DNA of 64,000 nucleotides, taken from NCBI GenBank assembly GCA_947095585.1, contig OX352763.1:14619462-14683461 (forward strand), given 5' to 3'. Origin of the DNA: Nephrocerus scutellatus (Eukaryota; Arthropoda; Insecta; Diptera; Pipunculidae). The position numbers were made by a program, and so were the translations under genes. This document shows, piece by piece, positions 22,805 through 32,838 of the stretch; position 1 is the first letter of the stretch; each line of letters starts with the position of its first letter. The notes beneath the pieces are model-generated. The model saw only the letters and a list, made by a program, of their open reading frames with translations. It had not been told where the DNA came from and searched no databases.

Positions 22805-23987
22805 TGGCTTATCTCACTGAAAAGTGGAACCAGTCTATTCACAAATTTGGTGAAAGTAAAGTCGTTGCACTCGATATTTCCAAGGCATTTGACAGAGTCT
22901 GGCATCAAGCTCTTTTGTCGAAAATGACTGCTTATGGAATTAACAACACCCTGCTCGATTGGACTATGAACTACCTTTCTGACCGTTCAATCCAGGTCGT
23001 ATTGGACGGATTCAAATCCAATGTCCACCGCATAAACGCCGGTGTTCCTCAAGGCTCTGTTTTATCTCCGACACTCCTTCTGATTTTCATTAATGATCTC
23101 CTATCCACCACCTCTAATCCAATCCATTCCTTCGCTGACGACAGTACTCTTAGCTTTTCATATGACTTCTCGCTTTCTGCGCGCCCCTCTTCGGCACAAG
23201 TGGAACTTGAACAACAACGTATGTTAAGCACGTTAAATTCTGACCTTGACAGCATAACAAGGTGGGGCCTACATAATAGAGTTGAATTTAACGCTTCTAA
23301 AACCCAATGCTGTCTTCTGTCGTCCAAGCGTAATTTAAACCCCCAAACTTTAACCATGAATGGATCTTGCATCAAAGAAACTGAAAAACTCTCAATTCTC
23401 GGTATGTGTGTCAACAACAAGTTTCGTTGGAATGACCACATATTTTCCATCGCCAAAAATGCTGCGAGATGCTTAGGTTTCCTAAAACGGTGCAAGATGT
23501 ACTGCACTCCTTCAGATCTGGCTACTATTTACAAGGCGTATATTCGCCCTAAACTTGAATACAACTGCATTGTCTGGGCAGGTGCTCTCAAGACCACATT
23601 GCATCTACTAGACAGAGTTCAGAACCGCGCGTTAAAACTTATTGGTGATGTACATATCGCGAAATCAATCGAATCGCTTGAACATCGTAGGAATGTTTCC
23701 TGCCTGTCACTGTTTTATCGCTTTTTCCACAAGCGGTGAACAAGAAAGAAATATCCAGATGCATCCCGCCCATTCTCCAACCCATCCGTAATACCCGTGC
23801 CTCAACTCGAGCTCATGGGTCCACCATTAAGCCTATCTTCGGACGTACTAACCAATTCAGAGATTCCTTCTTTAGCCGCACGATAGTTATGTGGAATGAA
23901 TTGCCTGATTCTGTGTTCCCGCATATATATGATCTGCAGTCGTTTAAGACACGTGTGCATAGACATCTCATCCTTTCCTCTCCCTAA
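22805..23987 (+). pseudogene. Reverse transcriptase C-terminal two-thirds of LINE J3
   Basis: The frame is open from the truncation point to a stop at 23737. It begins YLTEKWNQSIHKFGESK and then carries RT motif A (ALDISKAFDRVWH, about 22870), motif B (INAGVPQGSVLSPTL, about 23032) and the catalytic box SFADDSTL with the two Asp codons at 23137-23142. The KLSILGMCVNNKFRWNDHI box lies near 23388, and the thumb and C-terminal RPKLEYNCIVWAGAL near 23549. One frameshift near 23735 moves the last 80 or so codons to another frame (23736-23987), which contains FGRTNQFRDSFFSRT and the MWNELPDSVFP tail. The N-terminal RT and endonuclease are absent because of 5' truncation. The product would be an incomplete polymerase without a normal start, so it is presumably not expressed. 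Confidence 0.9.
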
Positions 23988-24067
23988 TTTCCTAACGCCC
24001 ACGCTGTGCTTAAGCATTATAAGGGTGCAAACCCCTTTAGCGTGTGTACATTATAAAAAAAAAAAAA
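22805..24067 (+). mobile_element. Family J LINE, best-preserved copy (J3)
   Basis: This is a 5'-truncated non-LTR retrotransposon of the Jockey/CR1 group. The insertion is bounded by perfect 12-base target-site duplications and ends in an A-run of about 13 at 24056-24069. The 3' UTR after the coding region contains CTAACGCCCACGCTGTGC, a possible stem around GGGTGCAAACCCC, and GCGTGTGTACATTAT. The same 3' UTR is recognisable at 30258-30345, 38838-38913 and 63612-63700 on the minus strand. No RNase H domain is present. The poly(A) tail favours Jockey over CR1, but the clade is not settled. The duplications and long open frame suggest it is the youngest LINE insertion in the window. Confidence 0.9.
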
Positions 24068-24079
24068 AAGCAGTTGACT
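24068..24079 (+). repeat. Right target-site duplication of LINE J3
   Basis: This is an exact copy of the 12 bases at 22793-22804. It overlaps the last two bases of the A-run because the target begins with AA. Confidence 0.85.
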
Positions 24080-25034
24080 AAATGTAGCTGTTAATTTAGT
24101 CAAAGGTTTCTAAACAAACAAAGCAATGGATGATGAATGAATGAATAAAAAATTCAAGGAAATAAACACAAAGAATACTAGTTATAAGGAGAATCCCTAG
24201 CAATTTATTGCTATAAGATAAGTAAAAATAACATTTTTTTATAGCGTGACAGCCTCCTATAAGGACACGCTACGATAAGTTTACGGTGTTTTTAGACTGA
24301 CACAGATATGGCTTCGCACCACAATAAAGGGTTTTTTAGTCATAGGTTCATTTTATTGTCTTCTCTCTCGATTTTTCATTACCATAATACGAAGAAAATA
24401 TCGCTTTCTGATGCAAAAAACTTGAGTACGATATGTCTATGACAATAACTACAAGGAATAAATAGCTAATAAGTGCAAAGACACGTATACATAAGTGATC
24501 AGCAGATCTTGGTCTCTATGTGTTCTTGTTATTGGTCTTACAAGCTGAGTCTTGGTTATGGTCTGACAATTTTGCTTGTATTATTGAAAAGCAATAAATA
24601 ACCACTTATCCCACTTATTCGCATAATAGCTGTTTAAATAAAATGTCATGAATGCATCTCAAGCTATTTATTACAAAAAAAATTAATTGAAATATTACAT
24701 ACCCATCTTAAATTATTTGCTTGATTTAGATAAGAACTGACGGGGTTGGCCTATTCTCTCTTTTAAAAGTCGGGCAGAAAGGTCCACTATAAACTCGTCT
24801 CATATCCGTGAATATTTTATGTGCTTAGCACCTAAAGAACTCATTAGTTAAGAGAAAAAAGTTGTTTCAACAACAGTAACAAATAATATAAATAATTGGT
24901 TATAGTAAGTTCAGCCATCTCAGAGAGATTACTAAACCCAGTTGTCCAAAATATGACAGTCCATGTTTGAAGTCATCTGTGCAAAATTTAAGGGGGTGAA
25001 GCTACAATAAATGGTCCCGAGTTATATTAGAACG
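24080..25034. other. Unique AT-rich DNA
   Basis: Nothing is recognised except a small perfect 7-base inverted repeat, TAGCGTG...CACGCTA, at about 24243-24272. No frame is worth annotating. Confidence 0.5.
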
Positions 25035-26165
25035 GAGAAAGGAAAATTTGAAATTAATGATATTTTGCTCTCTTCCTATCATGACAGCTATGTCCCTAAA
25101 ACTACCTTCTGTAAAAGAAAGGTTCCCTAGTGGAACGACCAGCTGGCCAAGCTTAGGAAGAAAGTTAGAAAACTCTTCAACTCTGTTAAACGCAGGAAGA
25201 GTTCGGACGAATATAGGTTCGCCCTTACAGTTTACAACTCCGAATTAAGACGATCCAAGTCCTGTGAAAATATTGTCGAAATGCCAGTAGTGGCACGAAT
25301 TCATAAAGCCTTAGTTAAATATCAGGCCAACTGTGTAGGTTTATTAAAAAAGGCTGATGACACCTACACGTCGGACCGTGAGGATACAATAAGAACACTA
25401 CTCCAGGTTCCTTTCCCAGGTTCGTATACTCGTGCACCATGCACGTACCCGAACGCACCCGAAAGGTCTGTATTACTAGTAGGGTCAATAGTTTATCCGG
25501 TAAAATCTACAGTCCGTACAACGTTAAATGGGCAGTAGGCTCTTTTAAAACTTTCAAAGCTCCCGGCGGTGATGGGATCTTTCCAGCGCTTCTACAAAAG
25601 GCAATCGATTTCATCCTACCGGGTATGATTACTTTACTTAGAGCCAGCTATAACTGCAGGTACATTCCTACTAGGTTATTAGGTTATTAGGTTATTGTGA
25701 TATTTATCCCTAAATCATGCAAACGGCCTAGTGAGCTGCCTAAATCATACAGACCTTTAAGTCTAACATTATTTGTCCTCAAACCCATGGAGAGTCTTAT
25801 TGAGCTAAGGTTGGCTCAGAATATGCGTTCATAAGACCTAAACCATACTGTGGTATCAACTGAGCTGCCGCCACAGCACAGCACAGTGGGGACACAAACT
25901 TCGTCTGGCCCACTGGGAATACGTCCCAATAATCCATACGTGGCAATCCAAACAATTAATCAGACCCTTTTCCGAAAAGGAAATTCTTAGCCTTATAGTG
26001 ATAGCATGGTGAGTTTTCTAACAGGTCATTGTGGCTTGCGGTATCACCTTAACAAAATTCGGGTGGACTCAGAGACAGAATGTAGGTTCTGCTCGGAAGA
26101 TGACGAGTCATCCGAGCATATTCCCTGTGAATGCCCAGCATTAGTTTGGTTAAAGAGACGCATTT
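25035..26165 (+). mobile_element. RNase H-type LINE remnant (R1/LOA group, copy L3)
   Basis: Frameshifted plus-strand sequence gives the linker before the RT (WNDQLAKLRKKVRKLFNSVK near 25130, ARIHKALVKYQANCVGLLKK near 25293). The RT entry follows (FKAPGGDGIFPALLQKAIDF near 25549, YIPTRLLG, SYRPLSLTLFVLKPMESLIE near 25748). The RT core and most of RNase H are then deleted (about 25830-25860). The C-terminal tail is preserved: FLTGHCGLRYHLNKIRVDSE at 26018, CRFCSEDDESSEHIPCECPA, i.e. the His/Cys motif that follows RNase H in these LINEs. A tandem TTAGGTTA triplet lies at 25672-25694. Repeat C begins at the 3' break. The RT entry identifies an R1/LOA/Outcast-like element. It is dead. Confidence 0.8.
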
Positions 26166-26197
26166 TTAAATTCTCTATATTAACTTCGCGTGCACGT

Positions 26198-26208
26198 GGC
26201 TGGCTGGT

Positions 26209-26239
<31 letters not shown>

Positions 26240-26240
26240 T
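26198..26240 (+). repeat. (GGCT)n microsatellite
   Basis: About ten tandem GGCT units with one GGTT interruption lie inside repeat C. Other repeat C copies carry two to three of these units at the same place (10497, 20190, 54640), so this is an expansion of an ancestral short tract. Confidence 0.9.
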
Positions 26241-26606
26241 CAGATTTTCTGATCAATTTTTAGCCCACTTCCCATGGCCCGATTTTGTTGAAATTTTGCA
26301 CACATGTATATTTCCGGTGACAATACAATTTGAGGCTCCTCGGACCTCGGGTTCGGGGGGCTCCCATACAAATATTTTACAAAATTTACCCGATTTTCTT
26401 TAAATTTTGTACACATGTGTGTCTTCGATGGAAAACACTTTTGGAAAAATTTGGAGCGATCTGCCCCTTGGGGACCCCAATATACAATTTTTAAATATCG
26501 CTATATCGCATCAGATCACGGCAAAGTCTGAGCTCTGTGCTTTGTGAGCAGCGCTGTTCGCTACCGCTGCGTCATTTCGTGGATGATTTTGCCACAAGAC
26601 GAGCAC

Positions 26607-26609
<3 letters not shown>

Positions 26610-26636
<27 letters not shown>
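26610..26636 (+). repeat. (TG)13 microsatellite
   Basis: An uninterrupted dinucleotide run of about 27 bases lies in the 3' part of repeat C copy C3. Confidence 0.95.
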
Positions 26637-26637
<1 letters not shown>

Positions 26638-26834
26638 ATCTCCGATTAGAGAATTTACAAGAAAATTTTATTGGGTTGTTTTTTTCATGAGGATATATGC
26701 TCGACGGCATAAGGATATACTATCCTTCACTAGGGAGGTGGTACTTATTTTAGAGTAAATACACCCTAAGATACAATAGATCTTTTAAGTCGCAGTGTCT
26801 GCCAAATGGGCTAGAATATTTATTAAAAAAAACC

Positions 26835-27205
26835 TGAGATGTCGAAAAAAGCCTTATAGTCCGCCTGTGCCTAAAAATGCGAGCCGTTGTCTCCTTCTTC
26901 GTGCCGACCAATAACACAAACGTCCCTCTTTCCAAGCTCATGGAAAAGCCTACCAATCATCAGATCATGAAATAATTTGAAACACACGATATTTTAAGTG
27001 ACAGGCACCACGGGTTTCGTTAGCAAAGTTTTTCTGGTGATTTGGTGGCATATCTCACTGAAGAGAGGAAGAAGACTAAATTCAAGCAATGTGGTTGCAT
27101 TCGATATTTTTAAGATATTTGACAGAGTTTGGCATCAAGCTCTTTTGAAAAACTGTGTGCTTATAGTGTCGATTAAAACGGCTTCATTGGATTAGTAACT
27201 ATCTT
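26835..27205 (+). mobile_element. Family J LINE fragment, RT fingers/palm (J4)
   Basis: Highly decayed plus-strand sequence follows the order of family J. It has SSCRPI (SYRPI-like) near 26900, a GFVSKVFLVIWWHISLK region aligned with the QYGFRRQRSxxDLIVYIT segment near 27010, and VVAFDIFKIFDRVWHQALLK (motif A) at about 27088-27150. It stops before motif B. Small deletions separate the blocks. Confidence 0.75.
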
Positions 27206-28605
27206 TTTATTTTTATTTTAAATTTAAAAGGAACTCAGTAGAGACGGATCTGCATTAGAGCTTTTCCTTAGCTGCATATAATCACCTGAGGTTACTTTAA
27301 TTACAATACAATAAAAGCTCGCAGCCTTGGCACACACACAGTAAAGGACAAACCCATTGCCACTCATTGATGCGTCAATTTTGCTCCTTCTACATTGTAT
27401 TTACCTACTGTCAAATGAAACGGGCAGACAACTTTAAACCACAACCCATATGCGATGCGTATCGTTGGCACAGATACAACAAAATGAAAACCATCCAGAA
27501 AATTGCCACAGCAACAAAACAAAAACAAATATTTGCCAACACAAAGAGCATATGGCACTGTGTGAAACTACTGCAGAGAAAGTGGCATTTTTCTCATTTT
27601 ACATTGTCCTTCATCAACCGCAATTGCTGTACTTACGTACACACTGACCATGGGGTTCGGAGGGGCATGCCACTTCTTTTCACCACTGCGGCTTACTACT
27701 TTTACCATAAACGTAAAGTTACAATTGGCCGCACAGATTCAATGCTTGTTCGTGTATTTCTGATGTCGTACCCAACTTAAACAAAATAAATGTGCATACC
27801 AGTTGTATATGAAGTGGGTGGTAACGTGTTATGCCAGCTAACATGTAAATTTACGCGCATGAGGCATGTGGCCGCTGTAGAAGGGTGAAACGTCGCGCGT
27901 TGTGCATTATTAGTATTAAAATGTCTTTATGTTGAGTGCACAAGTAGTTCAGCTCAGAATTGGGTGTAATATGCTATAAGCGATGCAACGAGACTTTCTG
28001 CAGTGGCGAAAAATGTTCCCTGGTATGGGCAGGCAACAATTACAACCATTACAATGGGGAATTGCCGTTAACTATTGGGTGTGTAATTACGCTAGAGATT
28101 TTCAATAGGGGACTGTACGAGGACTTTCTGCACTCTTGGGGAAAATAAAATAGTCCAGATTCGTTTTAATTGTGTGCTGAAGGGTTTTCCCAGCTGTCTA
28201 GAGTCATACTCGCAAATACAGAGTGTTGATAAAACTTTGCCCAAGGCAATGTTGTTCATATTACACTAAAGCAGGCTATGTAGTAAAATACTTCTGGCTC
28301 ATTCTATGAGAAGCATCCTTCTTTTTAAATGCAAGTAATTATTAAAAACAAGTGAGTGTTAAAAGTTAGATTAAATACCTTTTTATAAAAATTCTCATTG
28401 CAGAAATAAGTACGTACACGATGATATGAATGCTCCCTTATTAACTGCGCTTTAGGACATTAGTCTTTAGTCTTCGAACTGCATTATGCCGTTTAAGATT
28501 TGCAAAGCAATTCCCACTAAATCGTTATTCATTCAAAGTTCGCAACTCCTTAAACTGTGGAAATGACACTTTTCAAGATCCATGAAAGTATAAGTTAAAT
28601 ATATA
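27206..28605. other. Unique DNA, fly-like non-coding block
   Basis: The stretch 27360-27780 is less AT-rich and open for 137 codons on the plus strand. It has an amino-acid composition driven by CA-rich runs and shows no domain. I regard it as conserved non-coding-like DNA rather than a gene. The remainder is AT-rich. Confidence 0.4.
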
Positions 28606-28640
28606 TACAGGTTGTTCCCTAATTCCTGCACAATAATTTG
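28606..28640 (+). repeat. Possible terminal inverted repeat end of a DNA transposon
   Basis: TATACAGGTTGTTCCC followed by TAATTCCTGCACAATAATTTG resembles the CAGG-type ends of IS630/Tc1/mariner-related elements, with TA on the outer side. No matching inverted partner was found by eye within the next kilobase, so this end is tentative. Confidence 0.25.
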
Positions 28641-29240
28641 GAAAATGATTCTTGGGTATATTCTAAGAAAAATTCGTTCTCCAATGTTGACAACATTTAT
28701 CGGGGATTTAAGAAAAAGCATACCTGGTGGTGTCTTAAAAAAGACAAAGATAAGATGACGCCGAAATTTACTTAGAGCTGGTATATTTAGTAACAGCTTT
28801 TGTTCCTTCGCCCTGACTAATTTCAAGGGAAATTCCCCTGTTAATACTAACGATAAAATCTTGCTTTAGGATTTTATTTTTAGAAGAAATACTAGCCTTT
28901 GTAACTGCGTTTAAATAAAGTTGATATCTTATTTAAGTCTTCAGATATCCAACTTCAATACCTGTTCCAGTTTTCTTGTCCATGCTAGTTTTTAAATTTG
29001 AGGCAAATTTTCTCCAGAAAATCCGTAATAAAAATAATGTTTTACTATTTTTTTCTTATGAACGTAACAATAGTAAAAATAAAAATTAGTAACAAGTTTG
29101 CAGAAAAACCCATAGATTTTATGATACTTTTGGGAAAACCTGCAGTAGGTAAAATTAAAAAAAATGGTTTTCTTGCTTTAAGCTCCAAAGGCTATGAATA
29201 AAAAATGATTTTGTGTGGTATTAAATAATTTTTATTTTAT

Positions 29241-29306
29241 GTGTATATAACAATAACAGTTATAGCAGATGGTCAAAGTGTCCTCCTTGGTTTTGTATAT
29301 ATGCTA
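29241..29306 (-). repeat. Left arm of inverted transposase 3' ends
   Basis: The reverse complement of these 66 bases aligns without gaps to 29594-29659 at roughly 80 percent identity by eye. On the minus strand it encodes the GGHFDHLL stop ending typical of a group of insect Tc1/mariner-like transposases. The two arms therefore form a large inverted repeat about 290 bases apart. Confidence 0.75.
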
Positions 29307-29329
29307 GGTTCCGTTTTTAGTTTTCACTG

Positions 29330-29645
29330 CATCAGACGCTTAGCTTTGCTTTGTACCCGTACCACCATACATCTGTGCAAGAACGGCTTCCCGATGATTT
29401 GGAAAATAGACTTGAGTTTTCTAACTGCTTGCTAGAGCGAAGCTTGGATGACAACGAGTTTATTAGCAGAATTCTTTGGACGGACGAATCTCAATATGGG
29501 CTGCGGAGAATTGACACAGAAGGAGACAGTCATAATTTCAATACAAATTCACCGTTAATCGGCTTCTTCAAACAACCACCCCAAAACGGGCTCTAGCATG
29601 CATACCAAAGAAAGGAGGACACTTTGAGCACCTGTTATAACTGTT
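29330..29645 (+). mobile_element. DDE transposase remnant (Tc1/mariner-like superfamily)
   Basis: The plus-strand frame at 29351-29596 contains HHTSVQERLPDDLENRLEFS and ISRILWTDESQYGLRR, followed by HNFNTNSP. This is the order seen around the first or second catalytic Asp (WTDE) of a widespread insect IS630/Tc1/mariner-type transposase. After a deletion, and in another frame, the C-terminus PKKGGHFEHLL and stop appears at about 29608-29640. The downstream catalytic Asp region is lost. The HTH N-terminus is not seen. An inverted partial copy of the 3' end lies at 29241-29306. It is inactive. Confidence 0.7.
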
Positions 29646-29659
29646 GTTGTATGTATACC
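29594..29659 (+). repeat. Right arm of inverted transposase 3' ends
   Basis: This is the partner of the arm at 29241-29306. The shared core TAGCAT-RYATAC, AGGAGGACACTTTGA and TATAACTGTTRTTGT is visible in both. Confidence 0.75.
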
Positions 29660-30254
29660 CGTGTAATTTTTTTTAAAATATCGAAAAGGCTTAATCTATT
29701 GTCTTTAAAATTTAATAAGAACCCATTCACTTCATTTCCATAGAAATAGGATATTGTGCATTTGCAAATATTTTCAACACCAATCCAAGTCTACCAACGT
29801 ACATACGAATATATACGTCTATTTCTGCACCTCAAACAAATCTTTTTCAATTCGTAAATTGATTTCAATCGAGAATAAGAAAGTAATTATAAAAGGATCT
29901 TAAATAAATATTTGTTGAGTTAATGGGACCAGAAAAAATCAATTATTCATTAAAGAACATTACAGTTGGAGTTTTGTTTATTTAGGTCTGCGAATTCTTT
30001 GTATGTGTACGTTTCGATATAACAAAGGTAGAGAATATTATATTACTGCGTTGTAATATCTGTCGTTTATCTAGAAATGCAAAGTATGTCTTATATGATG
30101 TGAAATAGGAAAACATTAAGTGCATTTAAATATTTTATTTCAAATGAACATAATTGAGTATTCAGTTTTATCATCATCTCTGATGGAAAGATTTCTAGCG
30201 GTTTAAATTTTGAGTTTTTCATTCCAACTTTGGCCTGATGTTATTTAAACAAAG
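29660..30254. other. Unique AT-rich DNA
   Basis: No gene, LINE motif or array is recognised. The stretch ends at the T-run that marks the poly(A) of LINE J5 on the other strand. Confidence 0.5.
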
Positions 30255-32440
30255 CGAACTTTTTTTTTATAATACGCGCACGCTTAAAGGGCTTCGCGCC
30301 ATTATAATGCTCTGCTATAGGCTTGACATAGCGTGGGCGTTAGGGAAATGGTAGAGAAAAGAGGAGATGTCTATGAGCTTGTGGATCATAGCGATGTGGA
30401 AAGACAGATCTTCGCAGATCATTCCACATACGTGTTGTACGGCTGAAGAAGGAATCCCTGAACCTAACTGTACGTCCGAATATGGGCTTGAGGGTAAACT
30501 GATGAGAAATTAGAACGCCAGTGTCATGCAGCTGGCTATTTCTGAGCATCGCTGGTGGAAGAATCGATAAAACAGTGACAAGCGGGAAACGTTCCTGCGG
30601 TGTTAAAGCGGATCTATTGATTTCGCAATGTTTTCGTCACCGATAAGTTTTATCGCACGCCATATAAATACACGCTGATGCAAGGTAGTTTTAGGCGCAC
30701 CAGATCAGGCATAACAATTGCACTCAAGTTTAGGGCGAATAAAACTCTTGTAGATAGTAGCCAGATCAAAAGGAGTGAAATATTTCTTGCTCCGGGTTAG
30801 ATAACCTAAACATTTCGCAGCATTTTTGGGAACGGTAAATATGTGGTCATTCCAACGAAGCTTGTCATTAATGCAGATATCGAGAATTGCGAGATTCTCA
30901 GTTCCCTCGATGCAAGTGTCATTCATCGCATGGGAGGATTCGCTTTGACAACAGGAGACAGCATTGCATTTGGCTGCGTTGAGTTCAACTCGATTGCCTT
31001 CTCCCCATTTTATTATACTACCTAGGTCAGAATTTCACGTGCTGAACATACGTAGTTGTTTCTCAAACTTATATGCAACCTAAGCGTTACTGTCGTTAGC
31101 AAAAGAGTGAATTGGATTAGTAGTCTCAGATAAGAGATCATAAAAATGAGAAACAGTTTCGGGGACAAAACAGAGCCCTGGAGAACGCCAGCATTTAAGT
31201 GATGTACTTTATACTTGAAACCGTCCAAAACAAATAGAATTGACTAGTCCAAAAGATAGCTTCTAATCCAATAATGCAGTTAATCAGCGACTATAAACAC
31301 CCTTTTTGGACAAAAGAGCTTGAAGCCAAACTCTGTCAAATGCCTTGGAAATATCGAGTGTAACAGCTTTGCTAGATGCTTGATGCAAACTCATACAAAG
31401 ACCGGTTCCACTGTTCGGTGATATATACCATCAAATCATTAGTAGAACGTTGTCCACGAAATCCGTATTGCCGGTCACTAAGGATTTCGTTGGTTTCAAG
31501 ATATTTCAAAATTGATCAGCGTTCCCATGATATTTGAAAGAATGGATGTAAGTGCTATGGATCGGTACGAAGAAGGAGACGACGGCTCGCTGTTTTCCAA
31601 CTTCTCGGGAAGAGTCCAGAAGAATAGGATTGATGGAGAACCTTAAGCAATCAATAAATAAATCAATAAAGCAATGGAGTGTTGAGATCGTTTAAAACTC
31701 TAGCAACTACAATACCCTGAGGTGAAGGTGACAGCAATGCTCAATCTGGAAGCGTGGAGCTAGCTGCAAAATGCGCAGCAAACAACTTGGCCTTGTCTAT
31801 AAAGCTGACAACTGGAATTTCATTGTAAATGCATTGGAATCGACGACGAGGCTGTATTTTTAATTCTTTTCATGAATGACCTAAAATGTTTACTACCTTT
31901 GGGACATTGTGGTATTTTTTGCCTCAATTTTTGGTCGTAGGCGAATTTGACTCGCCGAAGATGGCCATTGCAATTATTTCGGGCTCATTTAAAATTTGTT
32001 TGGTTTTCTTCTTTGCTTTGTAAAACCGACAGCCCACCTCTCTAAGCTCCTTTTTACAGCCCGAGTCATACCATCCATCTTCCTTTTCCTGGAGTGGATA
32101 AAGTCTCTCATATTAATAAGGATGATGTTTATGATTGCATCAGCGGCCGCATCCACGTTGCTATCGCGAAACAAAAGCAACCAGTTAATACTCCCAAAGA
32201 AGGTCTCTGCCAATTGGCTTTACCGTATTGCCATACGGTTTATTTGGGAGTTTTTCTCTAACTTTGTGGTTTATTAACGAGAAATTAGCTGATACTACAC
32301 AATGGTCTGACGAGCCTAGACGCGATAATACATTGACGGAGTATTTATCAGGACGAGAGGTAAGGAACAAGTCAAGGTTGAATTTGCTTTTGTTAACTTT
32401 TGTGTCATTAAGTCATTCGAGTCATTGTAATTTTTGGCAA
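30255..32440 (-). mobile_element. Family J LINE, longest copy (J5), endonuclease C-terminus to poly(A)
   Basis: Read from 32440 down, the element opens in the apurinic-type endonuclease: LFLTSRPDKYSV and the catalytic GSSDHCVVSANFS motif (about 32310). The linker follows (KRKMDGMTRAVKRSLERWAV, FTKQRRKPN), then RT entry near 31600 (GLFPRSWKTA), YLETNEILSDRQYGFRGQRS near 31450, and motif A (LDISKAFDRVW, about 31330). Motif B is VLQGSVLSPKLFLIF near 31160. The catalytic region around 31100 is damaged (no clean FADD). The IRPKLECNCYA thumb is near 30720. The FGRTVRFRDSFFSRT C-terminus is at 30370-30500. The conserved 3' UTR and T-run (poly-A on the element strand) are at 30259. About ten frameshifts or stops are spread through it. 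It shows the domain order endonuclease, RT, no RNase H. Confidence 0.88.
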
Positions 32441-32545
32441 AAACCCTAAGTCCAAAGTCAGGGTAAATTTAACGGGAAAGCAATTTTTACCCATGGTTTT
32501 ATTGCCAAACCATTTTGAAGTTTTGCTAACTCAGATTAATTAAAA

Positions 32546-32838
32546 ATAATAATATTTGGCGAGACAGACCATTGCGGCTTAAGGCCTAGCTTCTTGCGAC
32601 ACCATTTGTGTCGCGCATTTATATTAATGAACACAAATGGAAGGGACCTACAATTGAAGGCCGTCTCCGAACGGCGAATTGAGAAGCTTTCCGTGACAAG
32701 TTATTGCTCTCGGAACGTTTGTCACCCATTCGAGATAGGTGGGACACCGTGAAAAATACTTTTTGGTGTTACTGGGATTCGAACCACGAACCTCCTGCTC
32801 AGTAGCCACGCACATTTCCACTGAGCCACGGCTTCCTA
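32546..32838 (-). mobile_element. tRNA-derived SINE, best copy S2
   Basis: This is a full-length SINE of about 290 bases. On the minus strand the head begins near 32838, runs through A and B boxes that match pol III consensus exactly, continues through a body with GGGTGACAAACGTTCCGAGA and CTTCCATTTGTGTTC, and ends in an ATTATTATT tail at 32546. It matches S1 and S3 over its whole length and S4-S6 over parts. With an intact internal promoter it is the copy most likely to have been transcribed. Mobilisation would have needed a LINE partner, which the sequence does not identify. Confidence 0.88.
32775..32828 (-). promoter_or_regulatory. RNA polymerase III internal promoter of SINE S2
   Basis: The A box TGGCTCAGTGG is at 32818-32828 and the B box GGTTCGAATCC at 32775-32785, both on the minus strand. 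Both are perfect matches to tRNA-gene consensus, with a tRNA-like spacing of about 32 bases between them. Confidence 0.85.

Larger units (their letters stand above)
26163..26690 (+). repeat. Dispersed repeat C, longest copy C3
   Basis: It starts TTTTTAAATTCTCTATATTAACTTCGCG, passes through a (GGCT)n tract, then GATCAATTTTTAGCCCACTT, GCCCGATTTTGTTGAAATTT, ACACATGTATATTTCCGGTG and GTTCGGGGGGCTCCCATAC. A second unit starts at ACCCGATTTTCTTTAAATTT. The end phrase GATTAGAGAATTTACAAGAAAA at about 26644 also closes copies C5 and C8. A (TG)n run is embedded near the end. It is non-coding: the 85-codon plus-strand and 70-codon minus-strand frames over this block only read the repeat and the adjoining LINE tail. 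Confidence 0.8.

Noticed and set aside
23049..23507. 152-codon minus-strand ORF
   Set aside because: Antisense shadow of the LINE J3 reverse transcriptase.
26163..26256. Gly/Trp/Leu-Ala-rich peptide (GWLAGWLAG type)
   Set aside because: Translation of the (GGCT)n microsatellite, not a protein.
27367..27780. 137-codon plus-strand ORF
   Set aside because: CA-rich composition, overlapped by other frames, no motif, no start context or splice evidence.
32775..32838. A tRNA gene at the perfect A and B boxes
   Set aside because: Acceptor and anticodon stems do not pair properly, and the sequence continues into the conserved SINE body and (ATT)n tail.
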